From: an uncultured Tateyamaria sp.
Lineage (GTDB): Bacteria; Pseudomonadota; Alphaproteobacteria; Rhodobacterales; Rhodobacteraceae
Assembly: GCF_947503705.1 (NCBI RefSeq)
Contig: NZ_CANNES010000004.1
Location: 188,001 to 252,000 of the forward strand
Direction: 5' to 3'
DNA length: 64,000 nt
Shown here in pieces: positions 29,990 through 39,066 of this stretch. The notes beneath the pieces were generated by a model, which saw only the letters and a program-made list of their open reading frames with translations, was not told where the DNA came from and searched no databases. The translations under genes were made by a program, and so were the position numbers. Every line of letters starts with the position of its first letter. Positions within the stretch are counted from its first letter, which is position 1.

Positions 29990-30852
29990 GCAAACATCGC
30001 GCCACGCTGATTGGTTTCATTGCTGTCCTGCTCTGGGGTTTGCTGGCACTGTTTACCGTGGGCGCCGCTCCGACGCCCCCCTTCTTGCTGAACGCCGTAT
30101 GTTTTTTCATCGGCGGGACACTGGGCCTGATCTGGACAGCAGCATCCGGCGGCCTTGGGCAACTGCGCCACGTCCCACCGCGCGTCTATATCCTCGGCAC
30201 GTTGGGCCTGTTCGGCTATCACGCACTCTATTTTTCGGCCTTGCGCCTTGCCCCGGCAGCCGAGGCGAGCCTGATCGCCTACCTGTGGCCCTTGCTGATC
30301 GTACTTTTGTCGGGTCTTTCACCGGGCGAACAGTTGCGCAGCGGCCATATCATCGGCGCGCTGGTCGGCTTTGCCGGGGCGGCTTTGATCATCTCTGGAG
30401 GCGGGGCGGGCTTTGACCCCACCGCTTTGGGCGGCTACCTCTTGGCCGCTGCCTGCGCCATGACATGGTCCAGCTATTCGGTGCTTTCGCGCAGTTTCGG
30501 GACGGTCCCAACGGCTTCCGTCGCGGTGTTCTGCATCGCCAGCGCGCTCCTGTCACTGCCCTTGCACCTCGCTTTTGAAGTCACGGCATGGCCCGAAGGC
30601 GCCTTGGGCTGGGCAAGTATGATGCTTTTGGGCCTCGGCCCGGTCGGCTTGGCCTTTTACGTCTGGGATATCGGCGTCAAACGGGGCGACATCCAGATGT
30701 TGGGCACCGCGTCATACGCAGCGCCCTTGTTGTCGACACTTGTTCTGGTGGTGGCCGGTGTGGCCGCGCCCAGTTGGACACTGGCCCTAGCGGCCATCCT
30801 GATCACCGCCGGGGCGCTCCTTGCGGCGCGCGCCAGCCTCAGAAACGGGTGA
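29986..30852 (+). CDS. EamA-family transporter
   Basis: A 288-residue membrane protein with about ten hydrophobic helices and two EamA repeats (first about 5-135, second about 145-285). The LAPAAEASLIAYLWPLLIV stretch and AFYVWDIGVKRGDIQMLG are characteristic of the aromatic amino acid exporter-like branch (YddG type). The ATG at 29986 overlaps the stop of the LysR gene, so regulator and transporter are one unit. The substrate is unproven. Confidence 0.88.
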   Translation: MSKHRATLIGFIAVLLWGLLALFTVGAAPTPPFLLNAVCFFIGGTLGLIWTAASGGLGQLRHVPPRVYILGTLGLFGYHALYFSALRLAPAAEASLIAYLWPLLIVLLSGLSPGEQLRSGHIIGALVGFAGAALIISGGGAGFDPTALGGYLLAAACAMTWSSYSVLSRSFGTVPTASVAVFCIASALLSLPLHLAFEVTAWPEGALGWASMMLLGLGPVGLAFYVWDIGVKRGDIQMLGTASYAAPLLSTLVLVVAGVAAPSWTLALAAILITAGALLAARASLRNG

Positions 30853-31017
30853 TCACCCCGATAATCGGGTGATTTCTTCTTTCAGCTTCAGTTTTTGCTT
30901 TTTCATGGCAGCGACTTCGATCGTGTCTGCTGCGGGGGACCGTTGCGCCAGATCGACTTGTTCGCTCAGGGTCCGATGCTTCTTTTTCAACTCTTCGAGA
31001 TGGGCTGTCACGCTCAT
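30853..31017 (-). CDS. YdcH family (DUF465) small protein
   Basis: A 54-residue coiled-coil-prone protein: SVTAHLEELKKKHRTLSEQV, then TIEVAAMKKQKLKLKEEI. This is the DUF465/YdcH pattern. The ATG at 31015-31017 has AAGGAG upstream. It ends where the convergent EamA gene ends. Function unknown. Confidence 0.85.
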   Translation of the reverse strand: MSVTAHLEELKKKHRTLSEQVDLAQRSPAADTIEVAAMKKQKLKLKEEITRLSG

Positions 31018-31128
31018 GCAGTACTCCTTGCTGATAAAGTGCACCTCCATCGAACCACAGAATTTGCGCTGTGTCACGCCGCAGGCGCAGCATATGGATA
31101 GGCTAGCGCGCAGACCCTTAACGACAGA

Positions 31129-31872
31129 TTAATCAAAAAGCGGTGCCCCATCGCGCAAAACCGATTGGATTTCAGGGCGGTAGCTGTCGCGATCCGCCAC
31201 ATGGGCCGCGCCCTGATGCAAAATGACAGGCGCGTGCAGGCGAAATTCTGCCCGCCCGCTCTTGCGTGCCCGGAAAATCACGAGCTCAGCCGGTTTTCCA
31301 GCGCGTGGACACAGCGGCCAGATTTGAAAACTGCCCAAGCGGCCGGCGGCGGCGGCCAGAATATCAGGCACCCGCTCCACCCTGTGGATCATGTGCAGGT
31401 GCCCCTTGTACGCGAGGCGCCGTGCCGCCACATCGACCCAATCCGCCAATGGCGTGTCGATGCCCAATGCCCCTTCGCGCCCCGGGTCCTCGGCACTGTG
31501 GCCCGCCCCACGATCAAAATAGGGCGGATTGGCGAGTACGTGGTCAAAACTCTGTTCGCGCACGGCAAAGGGCAAGCCCTTCAAATCCGCCGTCACCACA
31601 TCCAAACCATTACGCGCCGCCAAAGCCGCATAACCCGCCTGCCGCTCGACCCCCAGCAAGCGCAGGCCCGGAACCCGCGCGCCCAGACACAAGGCCGCCG
31701 CCCCCACACCACAGCCCAAATCCAGCACCGATTGCCCCGCCTTTGCAGGCACCGAGGCGGCCAGCAAAACCGGATCAACCCCCGCCCGATACCCCCGTCG
31801 GGGCTGCCACAAATGCAGCTTACCACCCAGAAAGGCGTCGCGGGTCAGGTCAGTATCCGAGGTCGATGTCAT
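31129..31872 (-). CDS. TrmN6/YfiC-like tRNA adenine methyltransferase
   Basis: A 247-residue class I methyltransferase. The SAM loop is VLDLGCGVGAAALCLGARVP; the catalytic motif IV is LANPPYF (NPPY), which acts on exocyclic amino groups. The N-terminal FLGGKLHLWQPRRGYRAGVD and mid YKGHLHMIHRVERVPDIL match YfiC/TrmN6 (m6A37 of tRNA1-Val). Its start overlaps the end of the DUF2007 gene by 23 bases. Confidence 0.87.
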   Translation of the reverse strand: MTSTSDTDLTRDAFLGGKLHLWQPRRGYRAGVDPVLLAASVPAKAGQSVLDLGCGVGAAALCLGARVPGLRLLGVERQAGYAALAARNGLDVVTADLKGLPFAVREQSFDHVLANPPYFDRGAGHSAEDPGREGALGIDTPLADWVDVAARRLAYKGHLHMIHRVERVPDILAAAAGRLGSFQIWPLCPRAGKPAELVIFRARKSGRAEFRLHAPVILHQGAAHVADRDSYRPEIQSVLRDGAPLFD

Positions 31873-32065
31873 TATCCGTCATCACCCGCAACGCGGCCGC
31901 GTGATCCCCTTCGCGCACCATTAAACGGCGCGGGAAAATACCTATGCCGCCTTCGAGGATGCTCATGTTTACGTCCATCTGAAAGCAGTCTATATCCTCG
32001 CCCTCGAGAAGGGCCGAGGCGAATGCGATAATCGTCGGGTCGGTGCTGCGCAAAAGTTCCTTCAT
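31850..32065 (-). CDS. DUF2007 family protein
   Basis: A 71-residue protein matching the DUF2007 signal-transducer-like fold: MKELLRSTDPTIIAFASALL, then EGEDIDCFQMDVNMSILEG and RLMVREGDHAAALRVM. It is fused or linked to other proteins in some bacteria; here it stands alone upstream of the methyltransferase and overlaps it. No clear ribosome site. Function unknown. Confidence 0.85.
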   Translation of the reverse strand: MKELLRSTDPTIIAFASALLEGEDIDCFQMDVNMSILEGGIGIFPRRLMVREGDHAAALRVMTDNDIDLGY

Positions 32066-32115
32066 ATCATGGATGTAGGGGCATCGCGGCCTAAATGTCG
32101 AGAGGGCTTGGGGGC

Positions 32116-33120
32116 ATGAGCATGGACGCAGCTGAGATCACAAAACCGCATGACCGTCTGGCCGCCTGGCTTGCTGCGGACATGGAGGCCGTGAACACCC
32201 TCATTCGCGAGCGCATGGCGTCCAAACACGCCCCCCGCATCCCCGAAGTGACCCGCCATCTGGTCGAGGCGGGCGGCAAACGTCTGCGCCCCATGCTGAC
32301 GCTGGCCACGGCCCACATGTGCAACTATGCCGGCCCCTATCATGTGCATCTGGCCGCCACGGTCGAGTTCATTCACACCGCGACCCTGCTGCATGACGAT
32401 GTGGTGGATGAAAGCGCTCAGCGCCGGGGGCGGCCCACTGCCAACCTGCTCTGGGACAACAAATCATCCGTGCTGGTGGGGGATTACCTTTTTTCCCGCA
32501 GCTTTCAGCTGATGACCGAGACGGGCAATATGGACGTGTTGCGCATCCTTTCGGACGCCTCCGCCACGATTGCCGAGGGCGAGGTGTTGCAAATGACAGC
32601 CGCCCAGGATCTGGCGACCGACGAGGCTGTTTATCTGCAAGTGGTGCGCGGCAAGACGGCGGCGCTGTTTTCGGCCGCGACCGAAGTGGGCGGTGTCATC
32701 GCAGGGGCCGACAAGGCCACTGTGCAGGCCCTGTTCGATTATGGCGACGCTCTTGGCATTGCCTTTCAGATTGTCGATGACCTGCTGGATTATCAGGGCC
32801 AATCCTCGGCTACGGGCAAGAACGTGGGCGACGATTTCCGCGAACGCAAGCTGACCCTGCCGGTGATTAAGGCGGTGGCATTGGCCGACGCTGAGGAACG
32901 TGCCTTTTGGTGGCGCACCATCGAAAAGGGCCAGCAAGGCGACGGCGATCTGGAACATGCTTTGGCGCTGCTGCATCGCCACGGCACGCTTGAAGCGACC
33001 AAGGACGACGCGATCACCTGGGCCACCAGGGCCAAAGCCTCGCTTGCCGTTCTGCCACCGCACGACTTGCGCGACACGTTGATTGAGCTTGCCGATTACG
33101 TGGTCGAGCGGATCAACTGA
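32116..33120 (+). CDS. ispB: Polyprenyl diphosphate synthase (quinone side chain)
   Basis: A 334-residue trans-prenyltransferase. The first Asp-rich motif is HDDVVDES (D94, D95, D98), the second VDDLLDYQG; GGKRLRPML and the KTAALFSAATEVGG helix are typical. It elongates FPP to the long isoprenoid tail of ubiquinone (decaprenyl or octaprenyl). I chose the ATG at 32116, preceded by a G-rich stretch, rather than 32095. It converges with ispE, whose end overlaps it by 25 bases; both belong to isoprenoid metabolism. Confidence 0.94.
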   Translation: MSMDAAEITKPHDRLAAWLAADMEAVNTLIRERMASKHAPRIPEVTRHLVEAGGKRLRPMLTLATAHMCNYAGPYHVHLAATVEFIHTATLLHDDVVDESAQRRGRPTANLLWDNKSSVLVGDYLFSRSFQLMTETGNMDVLRILSDASATIAEGEVLQMTAAQDLATDEAVYLQVVRGKTAALFSAATEVGGVIAGADKATVQALFDYGDALGIAFQIVDDLLDYQGQSSATGKNVGDDFRERKLTLPVIKAVALADAEERAFWWRTIEKGQQGDGDLEHALALLHRHGTLEATKDDAITWATRAKASLAVLPPHDLRDTLIELADYVVERIN

Positions 33121-34019
33121 GGCGCTGCGCGCCGACCGCCCTTCAGCCGCCCGACGCGGATCCACCAACCCGGATGTGTCGCGCTGATCGCCTCGGCGGC
33201 AGCGGTGGCCTCATGCATCCGGATAAACAGCCCAAAACAGGTGGCGCCAGAGCCTGACATGCGCGTCAGGCGACAGGCCTGATCCTTCCCCAACGCCTCC
33301 AGAACCGCACCGACCTCGGGGCAGACCTCAAGCGCAGGCGCTTGCAGATCATTGCGCTGCGCACCCAGCCAATCGAGCACCAGATCACGATCCTCAAAGT
33401 CACGCGGTAACCGGTCAAGGGCCGGGTTTTCCTTGCGCGCCAACCGCTTGAACACGGTAGGCGTCGACACCTGCACACGCGGGTTCACCAGCACAATCGG
33501 GTAAGGATGCAGATCGGAAATCGGCGTGATCTGCTCACCAATCCCTTGCACGCGTGCAGGGGTGCTCGGGACGCACATAGGTACATCGGCGCCTATCTCC
33601 ATCAGGGCCACAGCATCCTCGGCGGTCGGATCGCGCGGGGCGTCCCTGCCTTCGACAGCGGCGCGCAGCGCCAGAACCCCGCGATAGGTGGCCGCCGCAT
33701 CCGCCGACCCGCCGCCAATTCCAGAGGCGATGGGCAGTTGCTTGTCGAGATGCATGGACAGGGCTTCCTCGCCCCAGAACCGCGCGGCGGTGGCCGACAT
33801 GATGTTGCCATCTCCCGCCAGATCGGGGGTGGCCTCCGGGCCGGACACGTCCAACCCACCAGGGCCGTCGACACTCAGGGTGACGGTGTCGCCAATATCG
33901 GCAAAGGCCACCAGCGTGTCCAAAAGGTGATAGCCATCACTCCGTTGGCCAGTGACATGAAGGCAAAGGTTGATCTTGGCCGGGGCAAAAACCTCGACCC
34001 CGATCTTATCCTTCGTCAT
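33096..34019 (-). CDS. ispE: 4-diphosphocytidyl-2-C-methyl-D-erythritol kinase
   Basis: A 307-residue GHMP kinase of the MEP pathway for IPP/DMAPP. FAPAKINLCLHVTGQRSDGY is the diagnostic N-terminus, the ATP loop is LPIASGIGGGSADAAATYRG, and the third motif is RMSGSGATCFGLF. The start overlaps the end of the TPR gene by 14 bases. Confidence 0.96.
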   Translation of the reverse strand: MTKDKIGVEVFAPAKINLCLHVTGQRSDGYHLLDTLVAFADIGDTVTLSVDGPGGLDVSGPEATPDLAGDGNIMSATAARFWGEEALSMHLDKQLPIASGIGGGSADAAATYRGVLALRAAVEGRDAPRDPTAEDAVALMEIGADVPMCVPSTPARVQGIGEQITPISDLHPYPIVLVNPRVQVSTPTVFKRLARKENPALDRLPRDFEDRDLVLDWLGAQRNDLQAPALEVCPEVGAVLEALGKDQACRLTRMSGSGATCFGLFIRMHEATAAAEAISATHPGWWIRVGRLKGGRRAAPQLIRSTT

Positions 34020-35733
34020 CCGTCACCTTCAAAGGCGCGGACCCTTCTTCTTCCAGCACCTGGTCCAGACCAACCTCAAGCTTGCGGCGCATCCGTTCGG
34101 GATCGGCCTCCCCGTCCACGTCCTCGGGGTCGACAAAGCTCAGGGCGCGCATCCACTGAAAGCGGGCCTCGCGTTCGCGACCTACAGCCCAATAGACATC
34201 ACCCAAATGGTCATTGACCACCGGATCGACAGGCATCAGCTCAACCGCGCGCTCCATATGGCCCACGGCCTCGCCATAACGGCCGAGGCGGTACAGCACC
34301 CATCCCAGCGAGTCGACGATATAGCCGCTGTCAGGGCTGGCCGCGACAGCCTCTTCGATCAGGGCCAGGGCCTCGTCCAGCTTGATCTGCTTTTCCACCA
34401 GCGAATAGCCAAGGTAGTTCAGCACCTGTGGCTGACCCGGGTTCAGTTCAAGCGCGCGGCGGAAATCCGCCTCGGCCCGCGGCCACTCGTCCAGACGTTC
34501 CAGCGAAATCGCGCGGGCATAATGCAGGAACCACTGGCCCTGACTGGTCTCGTCGCTCAACTCAAGGGCTCGGTCATAGGCGGCAGTCGCGGCCTCAAAC
34601 CGGTCTTGCTGGCGCAACACGTCGCCAAGTGTGGAATGGACGACAGGCAACTCACCAAAACGCTTGGCCAGTTGCTCCAAAACTTCCACCGCCGCATCCA
34701 GCTTGCCAGACTGGCGCAAGGCCGCGGCCCGGCCCAGTTCCGCGGCGTGAAAGGCAGGGTGATCGGCGGGCACTTCCTTGTAGGCAGCGTTGGCCAGTTC
34801 ATGTTGATCAAGCGATTCCAGCAACTCGGCGCTCAGCAAAAGCGCATCCACATGATCGGGGCGCAGATAGCGGGCAAGGCGGGCATAAAGCAGGGTATAT
34901 TCCGCCCCCGCATCCTGGCGCAGTGCCCCTGCGACCGAGAAAAACACCTCGGCGGCGCCGTCGCGGGGCGAAGTGATATAGGTGTAAGGGACTGTCTCAC
35001 CCGCTGCCAGGGCGTCGGCCATGGCGGTCAGTTCGGGATCACTGGCCGAACCAAAGGCGCGGCGGATCGAGGCGACAGCCTCGTCATTGCGGCCCAGTTG
35101 CGACAGCACTTCGGCCCGCGCCATTGCACCGCGACGGGTGCGTTGCAGAGGGCCGTCGTTTTGAGCGGCAAAGATGGCCTCGGCCTCTTCAAACTGGCCC
35201 AGACCGGCCAGCGCCATCGCCTTGTGATACATGGCAAAACCTTGCAGGCCCGGCTCTTGGGCGATGGTATCAAAGCTGGCCATACCAGCCGAAGCGTCCC
35301 CCGCACCGACTTGTGCCCAGGCCTCCAGCAGGCCATCCACCAGCGGGCCGATGCCCATGGTCTCGCGATCGCGAGCCAGATAACCCTCGTAATCCTCGGC
35401 CTGCAACAGCACCGCGATGCTGACCATATGGGCCGCCTGACTACGCAGATCGCGCGCCTCAAGCATCGTGGCCAGCGGCTTGGCCCGGTCCACCCGGCCC
35501 AGGGCAAGCTGGGCAATGATCGCGTTTTCGATCATTTCGGCATTGCTGGGATCGCGGGCAAGGGCCTGACTGTAATACTGAGCGGCAGCGTCAAAATCCC
35601 GGCGCGCGGCGGCATGTTGACCCGCAAGGTAAGCACCCGCCACCGATTGCGCAGGCGCAGGCCCCGTCAACGACACGGCAAGAGCGCAGGCAAGGGCAAG
35701 CCCGGCAGAAAAAGACGTCAGTGTGCGGATCAC
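34006..35733 (-). CDS. Exported TPR-repeat protein
   Basis: A 575-residue protein with a signal peptide (about residues 1-29, ending PAPAQ) followed by tetratricopeptide-like helical repeats through most of its length, for example RDFDAAAQYYSQALARDPSN, ALELNPGQPQVLNYLGYSLV and LGWVLYRLGRYGEAVGHMER. TPRs are protein-protein docking modules; the partner is unknown. It starts with GTG (35731-35733) with AGGAG upstream and is coupled to ispE. A C-terminal TPR block like this is common in Rhodobacterales next to ispE. Confidence 0.9.
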   Translation of the reverse strand: MIRTLTSFSAGLALACALAVSLTGPAPAQSVAGAYLAGQHAAARRDFDAAAQYYSQALARDPSNAEMIENAIIAQLALGRVDRAKPLATMLEARDLRSQAAHMVSIAVLLQAEDYEGYLARDRETMGIGPLVDGLLEAWAQVGAGDASAGMASFDTIAQEPGLQGFAMYHKAMALAGLGQFEEAEAIFAAQNDGPLQRTRRGAMARAEVLSQLGRNDEAVASIRRAFGSASDPELTAMADALAAGETVPYTYITSPRDGAAEVFFSVAGALRQDAGAEYTLLYARLARYLRPDHVDALLLSAELLESLDQHELANAAYKEVPADHPAFHAAELGRAAALRQSGKLDAAVEVLEQLAKRFGELPVVHSTLGDVLRQQDRFEAATAAYDRALELSDETSQGQWFLHYARAISLERLDEWPRAEADFRRALELNPGQPQVLNYLGYSLVEKQIKLDEALALIEEAVAASPDSGYIVDSLGWVLYRLGRYGEAVGHMERAVELMPVDPVVNDHLGDVYWAVGREREARFQWMRALSFVDPEDVDGEADPERMRRKLEVGLDQVLEEEGSAPLKVTDDEG

Positions 35734-35867
35734 GAGGCGGCGCTCCTGTAATGGCGAAAAGCATTCGTTTGAGGGGTCAAGCTAACACGGCCTGCGCCCG
35801 TTGCAATCGCCCAAGCGTCGCAGGGCACTGACAACCCCGCGAGGATGCGACCCACCGCCCAAAACGC

Positions 35868-35897
35868 AAACAGGCGCGAGGGGTCCCGCGCCTGTTT
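35868..35897 (-). terminator. Terminator after the ETF-QO gene
   Basis: AAACAGGCGCG (35868-35878) pairs perfectly with CGCGCCTGTTT (35887-35897); on the minus strand it lies 23 bases past the stop, and the stem itself ends in a T-run. Confidence 0.8.
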
Positions 35898-35919
35898 ATC
35901 CCCGACCAAAGCCGCAGGT

Positions 35920-37569
35920 TTACATATTGGGATAGTTCGGCCCGTCCCCGCCCTGGGGAGTCGTCCAGTTGATGTTCTGGCTGGGGTCCTTGATGTCGCA
36001 GGTCTTGCAGTGCACACAGTTCTGGAAGTTGATGACAAAGCGGGTGTCCTTGCCCTCTTCTTCCACAAATTCGTAGACGCCCGCCGGGCAATAGCGCGCC
36101 GAGGGGCCCGCATATTTCGCCAGGTTCACGGCCACGGGCACCGACGCATCTTTCAGATGCAAGTGTGCGGGCTGGCTTTCCTCGTGATTGGTAAAGGAAA
36201 ACGCAACATTGGTCAGCCGGTCGAACGACAGCTTGCCGTCGGGCTTGGGATACGCGATCGGCTTGTGCTTGGAAGCCTCTTCGGTTGCGTCGGCGTCATT
36301 CTTGCCATGCTTTTGCGTACCAAACAGGGAAAAGCCCATCGTATTGGTCCACATGTCCAACCCGCCCAGCATCAGGGACGCGGTCAGGCCGTATTTCGAC
36401 CAGAACGGTTTGACGTTGCGCACTTTCTTCAGGTCCGCCCCAATGGCACCGCCGCGCACTTCCGCTTCGTAAGACGACAGCTCGTCCCCGGATCGGTCCG
36501 CCTTGATGGCGCGGAACGCTGCCTCTGCCGCGGCCTTGCCCGACAGCATCGCATTGTGGTTGCCCTTGATGCGCGGCACGTTGACCATGCCCACCGAACA
36601 GCCCAGCAAGGCCACGCCCGGCGCGACCATCTTGGGCATCGACTGATAGCCACCCTCAGAGATCGCGCGCGCACCGTAAGCCACGCGCTTGCCGCCTTTC
36701 AGCAGGTCGGCAACCATCGGGTGATGCTTGAAACGCTGGAATTCCATGTAGGGGAACAGATGCGGGTTCTTGTAGTTCAGGTGCACCACGAAACCCACAT
36801 AAACCTGATTTTTCTCAAGGTGATAGATGAACGAACCGCCACCCGCATTGCTGCCCAAAGGCCAGCCCATCGTGTGGGTGACCGACCCTTCGCGGTGCTT
36901 TTCGGGATCAATCTCCCAGATCTCTTTCATACCCAGGCCGTATTTCTGCGGCTCATGGCCTTGGGCCAGATTGTACTTGGCAATAACCTCTTTGGACAAA
37001 GAGCCACGCACACCCTCGCTCAGGAAAACATATTTGCCGTGCAGTTCCATGCCCGGTTCGGTGCCTTCACCGATTGAGCCATCCGCCTCCAGGCCAAAGA
37101 CACCGGCCACGACACCTTTGACTTCGCCATTGTCGCCATAGACCAGCTCGGAACAGGCCATGCCGGGGAATATCTCGACGCCCAGTTCCTCGGCTTGCTC
37201 GGCCATCCAGCGGCACACATTGCCCATCGACACGATGTAATTGCCGTGGTTGTTCATCAGGGGCGGCATGGGGAAGTTGGGGATACGGATCTGACCCGCC
37301 TCACCCAGCATGTAAAAGTTGTCGTCCTTCACAGGCACGTTCAGGGGCGCGCCCTTTTCCTTCCAATCGGGGATCAGTGCGTCCAGACCGCTAGGGTCCA
37401 GGACCGCCCCGGACAGGATATGGGCGCCCACTTCGGACCCTTTTTCCAGAACCACGACGTTCAGGTCCGCATCCAATTGCTTGAGCCGGATCGCCGCCGA
37501 CAGACCCGCAGGCCCCGCGCCCACGATCACAACGTCATATTCCATCGTTTCGCGTTCAATCTCGGCCAT
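35920..37569 (-). CDS. Electron transfer flavoprotein-ubiquinone oxidoreductase
   Basis: A 549-residue membrane-associated enzyme that passes electrons from ETF (fatty acid, amino acid, dimethylglycine oxidation) to ubiquinone. The FAD motif is DVVIVGAGPAGLSAAIRL near residue 13. The C-terminal 4Fe-4S ligands are C494, C518, C521 and C524 (CVHCKTCD). Ends with the conserved NINWTTPQGGDGPNYPNM. Matches mitochondrial-type ETF-QO. The start has GGGAG upstream. This organism likely oxidises acyl-CoAs through ETF, consistent with the dehydrogenase at 49029. Confidence 0.97.
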   Translation of the reverse strand: MAEIERETMEYDVVIVGAGPAGLSAAIRLKQLDADLNVVVLEKGSEVGAHILSGAVLDPSGLDALIPDWKEKGAPLNVPVKDDNFYMLGEAGQIRIPNFPMPPLMNNHGNYIVSMGNVCRWMAEQAEELGVEIFPGMACSELVYGDNGEVKGVVAGVFGLEADGSIGEGTEPGMELHGKYVFLSEGVRGSLSKEVIAKYNLAQGHEPQKYGLGMKEIWEIDPEKHREGSVTHTMGWPLGSNAGGGSFIYHLEKNQVYVGFVVHLNYKNPHLFPYMEFQRFKHHPMVADLLKGGKRVAYGARAISEGGYQSMPKMVAPGVALLGCSVGMVNVPRIKGNHNAMLSGKAAAEAAFRAIKADRSGDELSSYEAEVRGGAIGADLKKVRNVKPFWSKYGLTASLMLGGLDMWTNTMGFSLFGTQKHGKNDADATEEASKHKPIAYPKPDGKLSFDRLTNVAFSFTNHEESQPAHLHLKDASVPVAVNLAKYAGPSARYCPAGVYEFVEEEGKDTRFVINFQNCVHCKTCDIKDPSQNINWTTPQGGDGPNYPNM

Positions 37570-37770
37570 GATCGGCAGCTCCCTATCTTGCGTTGCCCTG
37601 AGCCTCCCAAAGGCCCGGAAATTCCGTTCGGAATTGGCTAGCCGAGCGCCAGCAGCATTGCAATCGCGACACCGCGTAAAAATACGCGATGGCGGCGATG
37701 GGTCACAGAATCCTTGCTTTCGTTGGGCAAAGGTCCATGCTGTCTGATACTTTTATTAAAGGAACAAAAA

Positions 37771-38079
37771 ATGGCTGTTACTCTTCAGGTTATGTACCCG
37801 ATCTCAGACGGCACGACATTTGACGATGCCTATTACGCGTCCACCCACATGGATCTGGTCAACGAACATATGGGCCAGCATATTTCCGACACCGTCGTCA
37901 CCAAAGGACTTGCAGGCGGCCCTGACACGCCACCTGCCTTCCACGCGGTGGCCACAATGGTCTTTGCGGATCAGGGCGCCATGGATGCAGCCCTAGGCGC
38001 AGCCGGGCCTGTTCTTGCCGACATTCCGAACTTTACCAACGCCGCACCGCAAATGCTGATCGGGCAAACCTACGCCTGA
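37771..38079 (+). CDS. EthD family protein
   Basis: A 102-residue ferredoxin-like-fold protein: AVTLQVMYPISDGTTFDDAY, then YASTHMDLVNEHMG with FHAVATMVFADQGAMDAALG and DIPNFTNAAPQMLIGQ. Matches the EthD family, whose members include small oxidoreductases and decyclases of unknown detailed chemistry. The ATG at 37771 has AAAGGAAC upstream. Its 3' end overlaps that of the convergent soxR gene by 10 bases. Confidence 0.82.
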   Translation: MAVTLQVMYPISDGTTFDDAYYASTHMDLVNEHMGQHISDTVVTKGLAGGPDTPPAFHAVATMVFADQGAMDAALGAAGPVLADIPNFTNAAPQMLIGQTYA

Positions 38080-38528
38080 TCCGGGCGGTCGCCCATCAAA
38101 TATCTAGGACCGGTGCCGCGCGTCGCGGCCCGGTCTGCCGGGTTATAAAGCGCGCAGGCCTCCAGGCTCAGACAGCCGCAGCCGATGCAGCCATCCAGCG
38201 TGTCGCGCAGCTTCTCCAGCCGGGCGATACGGATGTTCAGATCATCACGAAAGGCGGCACTGATGCGTGCCCAATCGGCCTTGGACGGGGCGCGGTGGCG
38301 GGGCAGCTTGTCCAACTCCACCTTGATCTGGGCCAGGGTAAAACCAAACTGCTGCGCCACCATGATGAAACTCAGCCGCCTTATATCGGCCCGCTGAAAG
38401 CGGCGGCGGCCTGCATCATTGCGCCAGGGGGCCACCAACCCCTCATCCTCGTAATAGCGGATCGCAGACACGGCCAGACCCGTCCGGGCCGCCATATCCC
38501 CAATGCTCAAACCCTCTGAAACAGCCAC
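38070..38528 (-). CDS. soxR: Redox-sensitive transcriptional activator SoxR
   Basis: A 152-residue MerR-family regulator. The N-terminal winged helix is SIGDMAARTGLAVSAIRYYE; the [2Fe-2S] cysteines are C114, C117, C119 and C125 in DGCIGCGCLSLEAC, exactly the SoxR pattern. Oxidation of the cluster by redox-cycling compounds activates the target promoter. No soxS is present; non-enteric SoxR usually controls small oxidoreductase, VOC or efflux genes directly. It is divergent from a VOC gene that carries a SoxR promoter. Confidence 0.96.
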   Translation of the reverse strand: MAVSEGLSIGDMAARTGLAVSAIRYYEDEGLVAPWRNDAGRRRFQRADIRRLSFIMVAQQFGFTLAQIKVELDKLPRHRAPSKADWARISAAFRDDLNIRIARLEKLRDTLDGCIGCGCLSLEACALYNPADRAATRGTGPRYLMGDRPDQA

Positions 38529-38541
38529 GCGAAAAAACCTC

Positions 38542-38572
38542 TTGACCTAAAGCTCACTTGAGGTGGGACACT
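38542..38572 (+). promoter_or_regulatory. SoxR-type promoter with 19-bp spacer
   Basis: TTGACC (38542-38547) and GACACT (38567-38572) are separated by 19 bases, the overlong spacing of MerR/SoxR promoters. The SoxR box ACCTAAAGCTCACTTGAGGT (38545-38564) matches the E. coli-type dyad ACCTCAAGTTAACTTGAGGT at 17 of 20 positions. It drives the VOC gene at 38604. Confidence 0.85.
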
Positions 38573-38603
38573 ACCCCCATCACGCAACAAAAGGAACGCG
38601 CAA

Positions 38604-38987
38604 ATGGCCGCTCAACTTGAACATACCAACTTCACCGTCTCCGATCCCGACGCCACGGCCAAATGGATGTGCGACCTCTTTGACTGGAAGGTCCGCTGGA
38701 CGGGCGGCTCGCGCGAGGTGGGCTATTCGGTGCATGTCGGCACCGATGACCGCTATCTGGCACTTTACGTGCCCAAGGCCGGCGGCGTGAACCCGCGCGA
38801 GGACAATTACACCACCAAGGGCGGGCTAAACCACATCGCCGTGGTGGTAGACGACATTGACGCCATGCGCAGCCGGGTCACCCAGGCAGGCTTTGAGGCC
38901 GGCGAACACTACGATTACGAGCCTGGGCAACGGTTCTATTTCCACGACCATGACGGCATCGAATACGAGATCGTGCAATACGACTGA
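38604..38987 (+). CDS. VOC (glyoxalase-fold) protein, SoxR target
   Basis: A 127-residue vicinal-oxygen-chelate protein with two beta-alpha-beta-beta-beta modules: HTNFTVSDPDATAKWMCDL with RYLALYVP, then GGLNHIAVVVDDIDAMRSRV with FHDHDGIEYEIVQYD. Metal ligands H7, H74-area and the final glutamate in EYEIV suggest a metal-dependent lyase or dioxygenase-like role, possibly binding electrophiles or antibiotics. The gene lies directly behind a SoxR-type promoter, so it is probably induced by redox-cycling agents. The substrate is unknown. Confidence 0.85.
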   Translation: MAAQLEHTNFTVSDPDATAKWMCDLFDWKVRWTGGSREVGYSVHVGTDDRYLALYVPKAGGVNPREDNYTTKGGLNHIAVVVDDIDAMRSRVTQAGFEAGEHYDYEPGQRFYFHDHDGIEYEIVQYD

Positions 38988-39066
38988 CGCAAGCGGCGCG
39001 GACAGCGTCCCAAATCCCCTTGCATTCCCCCGCCCCATTGGGTCAGGTAATCCCCATCGCATGACA

